From contig VFJU01000138.1 in NCBI GenBank assembly GCA_009885905.1, positions 1 to 7,068 of the forward strand: a DNA stretch of 7,068 nt, in the 5' to 3' direction. Made by a program: the position numbers and the translations under genes. Origin of the DNA: Verrucomicrobiota bacterium (lineage in GTDB: Bacteria > Verrucomicrobiota > Verrucomicrobiia > Verrucomicrobiales > Akkermansiaceae). Below the pieces are notes generated by a model. The model did not search any database. It saw only the letters and a program-made list of their open reading frames with translations, and was not told the origin of the DNA. Positions 1 to 6,696 of the stretch are shown here, piece by piece; position 1 is the first letter of the stretch; each line of letters opens with the position of its first letter.

Positions 1-226
1 CAACCGCCAACACAATCCCCGCCACCTCATCGCCATAAATTCGTGCGTCAGCGGTTTCTGCTGGGTAAAGAGCCAGCGCTTTCAGCACGTCGCGGAAATT
101 CATGCCCGCCGCTTTGACTTGTACGAGCACCTCGCCCGGCGCACAGGTTGGAAGGGTGAATGGAGTGAAGCGCAGGCTGTCTAACAGACCTCGTTCACGG
201 GACTCGAGGCGCAGCGACACAGTGGA
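1..226 (-). other. PKS domain: enoylreductase (ER) N-terminus, cut by window edge
   Basis: From about residue 1798 to the left edge (75 residues). It shows the GroES-like N-terminus of the MDR-type PKS enoylreductase: LLDSLRFTPF, then APGEVLVQVKAAGMNFRDVLKAL, then IYGDEVAGIVLAV. The GMNFRDVL signature is diagnostic. The NADPH-binding Rossmann part is outside the window, so activity cannot be judged. Y1851 sits in the ALYPAE stretch after NFRDVL. Confidence 0.9.
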
Positions 227-3200
227 ATCGAGCGCTTGTTCGCGAGATGGTAATCCACGGCTGATGCGTTGGACGTAGCGAGCCTCACCACGCAGAGCGA
301 CTTCCCGCTCGGTGTCGGCGTGGAGCAATTCGCTCCATAACAGTCCACGATCCGCAGCAGAGGCCTCGGTGGGCAAGTCGATGCCACGGCATAAGAAGTT
401 TGGATGTTCTCCTAGGATGACGCGGAAAATTCCGATGGCTGGCGCTTGGGCAACGGATGTAGCACCCATCGTTTCGCCCGCGGGTTGAGCACCGCGCGTG
501 ACCAGATCAAAGCGCAACTTGGCGACAGCCATGGATTCTTCCAATGCGTGCGTTAGATGAAGCAACGAATCGATGCCCATCAACGCGTCTTGTTCGCCCG
601 TGCCCGTTTTTTCATCAAGTGCCCAAAGATAGACGATACGTTCCGGCGCAGCCTCGACAAGCAAGGCCGAGAAAAGTTGCTTCCAGTCCTCGGATTCTTG
701 ATCGCGAATAGTAAAGTTGTTAGCGTCTGTGGCAGCGTAGCGGTCGCCGCGGCGCACGATGCGGCAGCTTGAGCCCGCAGCGGTCACTTGCGAGGCAACT
801 TCGTCGCCTAGACCGGACTCGTCAGCAAAGACGACCCAAGTGGCTTCAATCGGCGCGTCAGACACAAGAATCTCAGCAACAGCTTGCCCACCTTTTCGCC
901 CTAAGATACCGATCTGTCCTTCGCCTTCCGGGCCATTCAAGCCAGGCATTGAGGTAGTCTCCACGAAGCCGACTTCTTTAAGCGCAGCTTCCCACTGAGC
1001 ACGCTGCATGAGCGGTTGCTCAGGACGCAATTCACGATCTGTTAGATGCCACCAACCTTGAGTGAGTCCGAAAACGGCTTCGGTCCAAAGCTGCGGTGTC
1101 GCCAGATCCATGAACATCAAAGTGCCACCTGGAACGAGGAGTTCGTGTAACATCTTCAGAGTCACTCGAACATCAGCCACGGCGTGAAGCACGTTTGTAC
1201 CGACGATGAAATCGTAGGACTCCGGCTCGAAGTTCTGATCTGCAGAGGGCTTTTCGAGGTCTAAGACTTTGTATTCCACCTCGGGGAACGCCGCGAGTTT
1301 TTGATTTGCCGCGGAGAAGAAGCCAGCGGAGACGTCGGTGAATGTGTAAGTATGAACTCCTCGGTTGAGCAGTGGCAACAATTGTGCAGCGAGGCCCGCA
1401 GTGCCGGCACCGACTTCAAGAATCCGCAAACCTCGCCCCTCTGGCAAGTGGCGAGCCGCTTCCTGAACACCCTTGCCAATGCTTACCATCCAGTGACTGG
1501 AGAATAAGCCGTCGCCGTAGAAATGATCTAACAAATCCGAATTCGATCCCCCGAAGAGTATCTGCACCGCGTCTTTTTCTCCTCGTAGGATCGCACCGAG
1601 TTCGGCACAGGTGGAGGTGCTAAGCAAACCTTCCGGCAAGTGACCTGGATGACTGGTTAGAAATTCACGAAGTTTTTCTGGAGCTGCATCCGCAGCCGCG
1701 ACGAATGCCGTCGTCGGGGTGTAATTACCTTCCTTGGCGGTGAGTAATCCACGTTTGGCGAGCTTGTCCATTAAGCGGCCGAAGACCGTGCGCATCAGAG
1801 GTGTTACTCCCAAGCTGTCTGCCGAAAACGTCGATTGAACGCCCATCTCGCGCAGACCGTTAGCAATTTGAGCTGCCGCCAACTCATCCTCAGCTGACAT
1901 CACCCCTTCAAGTTCAGCGCGACCTCGCAGGTTGATGATTTCATTCAATGCCGACGTCGCAACGTCGCGGAGTTGGCTGAGTGGCAACGGAACTTGCGCA
2001 CTAGGAGCGACAGTCGGAGCCGTGCGTTCCCAGTCCACATTGTATACCAAATCACGGCTGCCACCGGACGCTCCTGGGCGACGGGCAGCAGTCATGCTGA
2101 TGGCGCGGAATCCATCTACCAAGACACAGGGGTGGCCTGCGTCGTCGTAAAGCCCGATCCGACCTTCGATCAATTCCTCGTTAAAATGGAGAACCTTGGC
2201 GCGGACTTGAACCGATGCTCCCGGTGTGCGGAGGAAAAGAATCCGAGCAAAACGCACCGGCAGTTTCATCTTCGCTTTACGATCCTCTACCGTCTTGGCT
2301 CCAGCGGAGAAAACCTGTAGCGCACCATCTAACAAAACTGGATGCAGCGCGTATTCTGCTGCGCGGCCCGCAATCGTTTCAGACAGTGAGACACGTCCAG
2401 CGGATTTTCCTGCACCCGCAGCCAACTCGCGTATCGGCTTAAACTCCTCACCGTAGCGAAGCCCGAGATCACTCATGTGACCATAGAAAGCTCCTACACC
2501 TTCGACCTCCAAGTCAGAGTCGAGCGGACCCACTAACGAGTCGCCGAATGATGATTCCGTTCTTTCACCACGCATCGATCCGATGACATGGACCGACCAT
2601 GTGGCGGTTTGTTCGAAGCGACTTTGAATCGTGAAGGTTCGCTCTGCGGGCTCATAAGTGAGCTCGATGGTTAGAGCTGAAGCAGGTTCTGGTAGAATCA
2701 GTGGACGACGAATTTCAAAATCTTCGATAGCAAAAGGACGACCTTCAAACAATTGCAAACCGGCCTCGAGAGCCATTTCCACGAAGGCGGCCGCGGGGAA
2801 AATAATGTGCGTATCAACTTTATGATCCTTGAGGAACGCCATGTGACGGTTGTCGAGACGAGTCGTCCACGTCGGCGTGGCGCGAGGTTGGCGAGCGTCC
2901 AGCAGACCCTTGCCACCTGGGGAAAGCCGTGCGTCGCGCAGTTCGCTGCACTCATGCCACCAGCGACTCTGGTCCCATGGATACGCTGGAAGCGAGAGAA
3001 ACTCGCGTGATGGAGTCATGCCCTTAAAGTCGAGCACCACACCGCCGCGGTGAAGATCCAGCGCGGCCTCCAAGAAAGATTCATGTTCGCGGTCGCGGCG
3101 CGTGGAAGCAGTCACTTGGGCTTTTAAACCACGCGCGGTGAGGCACTCTTGGATCGACATGGAAAGAGCGGGGTGGCAACTGATTTCTAACCAGACGTCC

Positions 3201-5617
3201 ACACCAAAGTCGGCTACAGCATCGACCGCTTTTACAAATTGAACTGCTTGGCGGATGCCGCGTCCCCAGTGGGCTGCGACGCAGTCTTTTCCGAAGCAAC
3301 GCTGACCGGTCACGGTGCTGAAAAATGGCAAGGTCTCTTCTTGCGGCGCGATGTCTGCAAGTTCTTTGATGAGATTGTCCGCCGCGGGTTGCATCATCGC
3401 GTGATGATACGGGTGATCCACCCGCACGAAGCGTGCAAAAATATTTTGTGGCTCTAACTCCGCTTGGATGGCTTCCAGCGACGACTTAATACCAGCGAGT
3501 GTGAGTGAGCGAGGACCATTGAATGCCGCGATGCTAACCGTCCGGTCATGCCGTGCGATCACTGCCAACGCCTCTTCTTCTGATAGACTCACGGCGAGCA
3601 TCGTGCCCTCACCGCGAGCGCACTCGTGCATCATGCGAGCACGCAGGACGATGATCCTAGCACCTTCTTGCAAGCTGAGAATACCGGCGACGTGGGCTGC
3701 GGCGATTTCACCAACGCTATGACCAACGACAGCGCATGGCTCGACTCCGAGCGATTTCCAAAGAGCAGTTAGAGCAAGCTGCATGGCAAAAATCGCTGGT
3801 TGGGCGATTTCGGTTTGCTGGAGTCTCGAATCCGCTTCATCACGATTCAACTCTTCTAACAGAGAGAAATTAGCATACGGCCGCATCGCCTCATCGCACG
3901 CTTCCATCACTTCGCGGAACACCGGCTCGGTGCGCATCAATTCCCGACCCATGCCCCACCATTGTGGTCCTTGGCCACTCATGACAAAGCCGATGCGCGG
4001 AGCAAACTCCGGACGCGGTGTGAACGAGACGCGAGCCTTAGATACCGGCACACCACTGGCGAATTCCTGCAGCTCCGCGACGATGTCTGCCGACGAGTTG
4101 CCGACGAGAGTGAGTCGATGAGCATGGTGATTCCTACGGGCACCGAGCGTATAGGTCAGCTTCGGCAACACCGGAGAAGTTCCGTTGCCCAGTTCATGTT
4201 CTCCGATCCAATTTGCCAACCTGCTCGCACTGGCCTTGAGCGCGTCTTCGGAACGAGCGGAAATGACCAGTGGCCACGAACGGTCCGCCGGATAGATCGC
4301 ATGCGTGTGAGGTTCCTGAGCAGGTGGCTCGGCGAGAATGACGTGCGCATTGGACCCGCCAAATCCGAATGAATTCACTCCCGCAATCCGTCGGCCACCA
4401 GTCTCTGGAAACGCTTCTAACGTGGTGGGCACCCGCAATTTTAATCCCACCATGTCGATGTGGGTACTTGGATTTTCGAAATGAAGACTCGGGGGAATCT
4501 GCCCGCGCTTAAGGACTAACATTCCCTTGATGAGACCCACAACGCCTGCGGCGGTTTCTAAGTGGCCGAGATTGGTTTTTACCGACCCGATCGGCAATGG
4601 CGCGTCTGCTGGACGGTTGCCGCAGAGGGCCTCGGCCAAAGCGATGGCCTCAATGGGGTCTCCCACCGCGGTGCCGGTACCATGTGCCTCGACGAAGCCA
4701 ACGTCTTGCGGTAAAATGCCAGCATCCGCACATGCGTCACGGACCAGTTGGGCTTGCGCTTCGGTGCTTGGCAGAGAAATCCCGTTGGTGTGACCGTCCT
4801 GATTCAGCGCCGATCCCAAAATCACGCCTTGGATCGGATCACCATCCGCGAGAGCTTGTGAAAGTGGTTTGAGCAAGACAATCCCCGCACCCTCACCGCG
4901 GACAAAACCGTTAGCCTCCGCCGCAAAGGCCTTGCACTTTCCATCCGGAGATAGCATCCCCGCTTGCGAGAAACCGATGAATCCGTCTGGCGTGATGATC
5001 ACGGTCACGCCGCCCGCCATCGCCATCTTGCAGCGACCCGCCCGCAGTGACTCGCAGGCCAAGTGCACCGCGGTGAGCGCGGAAGAACACGCGGTGTCCA
5101 TGGAGAGACTCGGGCCGCTGAGGTTGAAACAATATGAAATTCGATTCGCCGCGATGCTGTGAGCGCTGCCGGTCGGAGAGTGCGCACTGATGCCTTTGCG
5201 GTCGGTGCCACCACCTTGAATATTCTGATAGTCGTTGTGAGAAACCCCCATGAAGACTCCGATGTCAGTGCCTTTTTCGAAGTCGAGAACTTGGCCGGCA
5301 TCTTCGATAGCCTCCCATGCGGTCTCTAGCAGCAACCTTTGTTGTGGATCGATGTATGGGGCCTCCCGTGGGGAAATCCCGAAAAACTGCGGGTCAAATT
5401 GGTCGATCTGGTCGAGAAATCCTCCACGCTTGGCAATCGATTTGCCAGATAATCCCATCTCTGCGTCGTAAAAACGTTCCACATTCCAACGGTCTGCGGG
5501 CACCTCCGATACGGCATCACGACCTTCTGCCAAAAGTTTCCAGAATGACTCGGTGTCATTCACTCCGCCCGGGAACCGACAGCCGATTCCGATGATTGCA
5601 ATTCCTTCTCTTGGCAT
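1..5617 (-). CDS. Type I reducing polyketide synthase, KS-AT-DH-cMT-psiKR-ER..., 3' end outside window
   Basis: A cytosolic multidomain synthase that would build a reduced polyketide or fatty-acid-like chain by repeated decarboxylative condensation. I translated the minus strand from ATG 5617 to the left edge: 1872 codons with no stop or frameshift. Domains in order are KS (about 4-428), KS-AT linker, AT (543-845), DH (905-1175), C-methyltransferase (1225-1565), structural pseudo-KR (1585-1785) and ER from about 1798, cut at the edge. The KS begins four residues after the Met, so there is no docking helix, loading module or N-terminal ACP; this supports a free-standing, iteratively used synthase. 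Family architecture predicts about 600-700 further residues to the left (rest of ER, KR, ACP). The ATG has no Shine-Dalgarno; the sequence just upstream is AT-rich (TTTACTTACATT), but the KS N-terminus fixes the start. Family assignment is very secure; iterative use and product are inferred. Confidence 0.96.
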   Translation of the reverse strand, partial: MPREGIAIIGIGCRFPGGVNDTESFWKLLAEGRDAVSEVPADRWNVERFYDAEMGLSGKSIAKRGGFLDQIDQFDPQFFGISPREAPYIDPQQRLLLETAWEAIEDAGQVLDFEKGTDIGVFMGVSHNDYQNIQGGGTDRKGISAHSPTGSAHSIAANRISYCFNLSGPSLSMDTACSSALTAVHLACESLRAGRCKMAMAGGVTVIITPDGFIGFSQAGMLSPDGKCKAFAAEANGFVRGEGAGIVLLKPLSQALADGDPIQGVILGSALNQDGHTNGISLPSTEAQAQLVRDACADAGILPQDVGFVEAHGTGTAVGDPIEAIALAEALCGNRPADAPLPIGSVKTNLGHLETAAGVVGLIKGMLVLKRGQIPPSLHFENPSTHIDMVGLKLRVPTTLEAFPETGGRRIAGVNSFGFGGSNAHVILAEPPAQEPHTHAIYPADRSWPLVISARSEDALKASASRLANWIGEHELGNGTSPVLPKLTYTLGARRNHHAHRLTLVGNSSADIVAELQEFASGVPVSKARVSFTPRPEFAPRIGFVMSGQGPQWWGMGRELMRTEPVFREVMEACDEAMRPYANFSLLEELNRDEADSRLQQTEIAQPAIFAMQLALTALWKSLGVEPCAVVGHSVGEIAAAHVAGILSLQEGARIIVLRARMMHECARGEGTMLAVSLSEEEALAVIARHDRTVSIAAFNGPRSLTLAGIKSSLEAIQAELEPQNIFARFVRVDHPYHHAMMQPAADNLIKELADIAPQEETLPFFSTVTGQRCFGKDCVAAHWGRGIRQAVQFVKAVDAVADFGVDVWLEISCHPALSMSIQECLTARGLKAQVTASTRRDREHESFLEAALDLHRGGVVLDFKGMTPSREFLSLPAYPWDQSRWWHECSELRDARLSPGGKGLLDARQPRATPTWTTRLDNRHMAFLKDHKVDTHIIFPAAAFVEMALEAGLQLFEGRPFAIEDFEIRRPLILPEPASALTIELTYEPAERTFTIQSRFEQTATWSVHVIGSMRGERTESSFGDSLVGPLDSDLEVEGVGAFYGHMSDLGLRYGEEFKPIRELAAGAGKSAGRVSLSETIAGRAAEYALHPVLLDGALQVFSAGAKTVEDRKAKMKLPVRFARILFLRTPGASVQVRAKVLHFNEELIEGRIGLYDDAGHPCVLVDGFRAISMTAARRPGASGGSRDLVYNVDWERTAPTVAPSAQVPLPLSQLRDVATSALNEIINLRGRAELEGVMSAEDELAAAQIANGLREMGVQSTFSADSLGVTPLMRTVFGRLMDKLAKRGLLTAKEGNYTPTTAFVAAADAAPEKLREFLTSHPGHLPEGLLSTSTCAELGAILRGEKDAVQILFGGSNSDLLDHFYGDGLFSSHWMVSIGKGVQEAARHLPEGRGLRILEVGAGTAGLAAQLLPLLNRGVHTYTFTDVSAGFFSAANQKLAAFPEVEYKVLDLEKPSADQNFEPESYDFIVGTNVLHAVADVRVTLKMLHELLVPGGTLMFMDLATPQLWTEAVFGLTQGWWHLTDRELRPEQPLMQRAQWEAALKEVGFVETTSMPGLNGPEGEGQIGILGRKGGQAVAEILVSDAPIEATWVVFADESGLGDEVASQVTAAGSSCRIVRRGDRYAATDANNFTIRDQESEDWKQLFSALLVEAAPERIVYLWALDEKTGTGEQDALMGIDSLLHLTHALEESMAVAKLRFDLVTRGAQPAGETMGATSVAQAPAIGIFRVILGEHPNFLCRGIDLPTEASAADRGLLWSELLHADTEREVALRGEARYVQRISRGLPSREQALDSTVSLRLESRERGLLDSLRFTPFTLPTCAPGEVLVQVKAAGMNFRDVLKALALYPAETADARIYGDEVAGIVLAV
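263..865 (-). other. PKS region: structural (pseudo) ketoreductase subdomain
   Basis: Residues about 1585-1785, between cMT and ER. It opens with a degenerate Rossmann strand (TWVVFADESGLGDEVASQV) lacking a glycine-rich NADPH motif. It continues through IVYLWALDE, a KLRFDLVTRGAQP strand and the AIGIFRVILGEHPNFLCRGIDL segment that usually joins this half to the ER. This is the non-catalytic KR half that precedes ER in fully reducing modules. The catalytic KR half would follow ER, to the left of the window. Confidence 0.8.
923..1945 (-). other. PKS domain: C-methyltransferase (cMT)
   Basis: Residues about 1225-1565. A helical/winged N-terminal part (ELAAAQIANGL..., then LMDKLAKRGLLTAKEGNYTP) precedes the Rossmann SAM-binding fold. 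Motif I is LEVGAGTAGL with E1401. It is followed by YTFTDVSAGFF, the acidic VLDLE strand, IVGTNVLHAV with H1478, LLVPGGTLMFMDL, and a GLTQGWW...LR segment near residue 1521 typical of PKS-embedded cMT domains. It would methylate the alpha carbon of the ACP-bound beta-ketoacyl intermediate using SAM. Motif I is intact, so it is probably active. Confidence 0.92.
2093..2905 (-). other. PKS domain: dehydratase (DH), double hotdog
   Basis: Residues about 905-1175. The catalytic His is H932 in FLKDHKVDTHIIFPAAAF. The second catalytic residue is D1097 in HPVLLDGALQVF. The intervening GLRYGEEFKPI matches the conserved YGxxF motif (Y1055), and LPVRFARILF matches the late LPxxxxxI strand. The HxxxGxxxxP signature is kept except that Gly is replaced by Thr (HKVDTHIIFP). 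Both catalytic residues are intact, so dehydration of the beta-hydroxy intermediate is expected. Confidence 0.9.
3083..3991 (-). other. PKS domain: acyltransferase (AT), malonyl-type motifs
   Basis: Residues about 543-845. GQGPQWWGMG starts at G548. The nucleophile is S634 in GHSVGE, with R659 at Ser+25 (carboxylate-binding Arg in LRAR) and catalytic H738 at Ser+104. A hydrophobic residue after the Ser, and TEIAQPAIFAMQ upstream of it, are features of malonyl-specific ATs. The specificity tetrapeptide is HPYH, not the common HAFH (malonyl) or YASH (methylmalonyl). The post-AT motif LPAYPWDQSRWW starts at residue 876. Malonyl use is an inference from these motifs and fits the presence of a methyltransferase, which would supply any branches. 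Confidence 0.92.
4334..5608 (-). other. PKS domain: ketosynthase (KS)
   Basis: Residues about 4-428 of the PKS. The domain opens with IAIIGIGCRFPGG. The active-site Cys is C177 in DTACSSAL, the nucleophile that carries the growing chain. The two catalytic histidines are H312 in EAHGTGTAVGDP and H352 in NLGHLETAAG. The spacings Cys+135 and His+40 are those expected for a functional cis-AT type KS. The domain ends with the usual NSFGFGGSNAHVIL motif. Nothing suggests a decarboxylating (KSQ) or non-elongating variant. Confidence 0.95.
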
Positions 5618-5641
5618 AATGTAAGTAAATTTAAAATCCCG
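5615..5641 (-). promoter_or_regulatory. PKS translation start region without Shine-Dalgarno
   Basis: The 24 bases before ATG 5617 contain no purine-rich anti-16S complement. They read GGGATTTTAAATTTACTTACATT before the start when taken piecewise. A CGGGATTTT copy at 5641-5633 ends only about 15 nt before the ATG and is complementary to an upstream leader segment. Initiation therefore probably relies on an unstructured AT-rich leader. I see no convincing -10/-35 pair for the PKS. Confidence 0.5.
5633..5641. repeat. Third copy of the CGGGATTTT element next to the PKS start
   Basis: AAAATCCCG on the plus strand (CGGGATTTT on the coding strand) is an exact 9-base complement of the hairpin arm at 5704-5712. 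The leader therefore carries three related elements: two in coding-strand orientation (5738-5745 and 5633-5641) and one opposite (5704-5712). The central one could pair with either neighbour. Confidence 0.75.
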
Positions 5642-5703
5642 CGCTGGGGGTGTTTTAGTTTCTGGCTAAATCAGACCGTGGCAAGCCCAAGTTATTCTGA
5701 TGT

Positions 5704-5745
5704 CGGGATTTTCAGAGCGTAATGTGTGCCAGCCCTGAAATCCCG
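5704..5745 (-). repeat. Long imperfect hairpin in the PKS leader
   Basis: An inverted repeat whose arms are 5704-5718 (CGGGATTTTCAGAGC on the plus strand) and 5732-5745 (GCCCTGAAATCCCG). They pair over 14 positions with one bulged base and one G-U pair, around a loop of about 13 nt. No T-run follows on either strand, so it is not a standard intrinsic terminator. It lies 86 bases upstream of the PKS start. A structured leader element or a dyad operator are both possible. Confidence 0.7.
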
Positions 5746-5774
5746 AGTAAATAAATCACCAAATAATCTTGGTG
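5746..5774 (-). terminator. Weak candidate intrinsic terminator after the TPR gene
   Basis: Ten bases past the TPR stop, arms 5769-5774 and 5757-5762 form a 6-bp stem (CACCAA/TTGGTG) with a 6-base loop. On the coding strand the stem is followed by ATTTATTTACT. The stem is short and the T-tract interrupted, so termination would be inefficient. It could equally mark the 3' end by processing. Confidence 0.35.
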
Positions 5775-5784
5775 GTGCTTGAAT

Positions 5785-6552
5785 TTACTGCAGCGCTTGA
5801 AGTGCCTCTTGTCCGCGCTTTTTTGCCTCGGGATCGTCCTTCCCGGTGCTTGGTAGGGCCAGTCCTTTAGCGATGTACTGTTTAGCTTCCGCGGTCTGTT
5901 CGAGAGACGCACACGTGATTCCCAAGTCGACGTAATAAACCGAGCGCTTGGAATTGAGGTCGATCGCCTTTCGAAAGCACTTGATCGCATCCTCATAGGT
6001 GGCGTTTGGCAGATCACCATAGGCGATTTCCGCGACTTTTCGCTTCAAGGTGCCAAGGTCACACACCCGCTGATACCAACGTCCTAAAATATACCAAGCA
6101 AGGTCATTGTGCGCGTCCAGAGCCACGGCCTTGTCCGCGAAAATTTTGATTTGGCGCAAGGCGTCCATTTTCTCCTTGTTGTCGTAAAGTTCGAGAGACT
6201 TGGCGTAGCAGATCGCGTTCGAAAGTTGAGCTTCCGAGTCTTTAGGCGCTAAGCACACGGCCCGCTGAGCATAACTCAAAGCGAGTTCAGAAAATCGGAT
6301 CTTTTCATCCGCAGCCTCGACGTCCGCCATCTGGTGACGGTACTGACGAGCGATGCGCAAAAGAATCGCAACGTTGTCAGGCTCCACTTGCTCGGCCGGC
6401 AGGTAATGCTTGAGCGCTTGGGTCGGATTAAATTTTAAATCGTGAACGTCACCCTGTTTGAGCAACTCGTTCGTGGTCGCCCCAGTCGCTGCGCTTTGTA
6501 ACGCCAACGCGATGACTGGTAACCAAGATTTAAACCAAGCAAGAACTTTCAT
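5785..6552 (-). CDS. Exported TPR protein of the RMDN (regulator of microtubule dynamics) family
   Basis: 255 residues. A signal peptide is visible: MKVLAWFKSW, hydrophobic LPVIALALQ, likely cleavage near residues 22-25 (SAATGA), with no lipobox Cys. The mature part is helical TPR repeats: about 29-60, 61-104, 105-148, 149-200 and 204-238. The RMDN signature is clear at 150-195: DLAWYILGRWYQRV, then LKRKVAEIAYGDLP, then ATYEDAIKCFRKAIDLN, with LGRW at 156-159 and the inserted K/R-rich helix between repeats. An in-frame TAG lies two codons upstream, so ATG 6552 is the only start; no Shine-Dalgarno is present. In eukaryotes RMDN proteins bind microtubules or organelle contacts; bacterial members are uncharacterised, and a periplasmic scaffold role is inference. 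It is co-oriented with the PKS, 167 bases upstream of its start. Confidence 0.9.
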   Translation of the reverse strand: MKVLAWFKSWLPVIALALQSAATGATTNELLKQGDVHDLKFNPTQALKHYLPAEQVEPDNVAILLRIARQYRHQMADVEAADEKIRFSELALSYAQRAVCLAPKDSEAQLSNAICYAKSLELYDNKEKMDALRQIKIFADKAVALDAHNDLAWYILGRWYQRVCDLGTLKRKVAEIAYGDLPNATYEDAIKCFRKAIDLNSKRSVYYVDLGITCASLEQTAEAKQYIAKGLALPSTGKDDPEAKKRGQEALQALQ

Positions 6553-6562
6553 GAACTAAAAA

Positions 6563-6590
6563 ACCATAGGCCACCCCACTGAAACATCAA
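6563..6590 (-). promoter_or_regulatory. Possible sigma70-like promoter of the TPR gene
   Basis: On the coding strand TTGATG (6590-6585) is separated by 16 bases from TATGGT (6568-6563). Each hexamer matches the consensus at four of six positions. The -10 ends ten bases before the ATG, so a transcript from here would have a leader of only a few bases. That would fit the lack of a Shine-Dalgarno. Weak evidence, by eye only. Confidence 0.25.
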
Positions 6591-6620
6591 GCGGAACTCT
6601 AGCGTTGGTCTCTCGCAACT

Positions 6621-6658
6621 TTACAAATGGTTGATGCGGCCGCATCAACCATTTGTAA
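6621..6658. repeat. Perfect 38-bp palindrome with no spacer
   Basis: The half TTACAAATGGTTGATGCGG (6621-6639) is followed directly by its exact reverse complement (6640-6658). The centre is GCGGCCGC. Folded as RNA or single-stranded DNA it gives a 17-bp stem with a 4-base loop. It lies 68 bases upstream of the TPR start and about 125 bases after the short ORF ending at 6784. No T-run follows on either strand. A strong transcript-end hairpin, an operator, or a dispersed palindromic element are the options. Confidence 0.95.
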
Positions 6659-6696
6659 GATTAAATAAATAAACTTTCGCTTGGGTGAGATGGTCG

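Noticed and set aside
3962..4372. 136-codon plus-strand ORF and similar plus-strand ORFs across 557-5595
   Set aside because: They lie opposite the PKS frame, which carries all the domain motifs. Their translations are Arg/Ser/Pro-rich with no recognisable domain.
4911..5301. Minus-strand ORFs in other frames inside the KS region
   Set aside because: They are out of frame with the intact KS, and their products are low-complexity and resemble nothing known.
1..5617. Possible frameshift or pseudogene status of the PKS
   Set aside because: The whole stretch translates in one frame without stops, and catalytic residues of KS, AT and DH and the SAM motif of the cMT are intact. Only the window edge truncates it.
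5712..6020. 102-codon minus-strand ORF overlapping the TPR gene 3' end
   Set aside because: It is out of frame with the TPR gene, whose RMDN signature is unambiguous, and the translation has no domain character.
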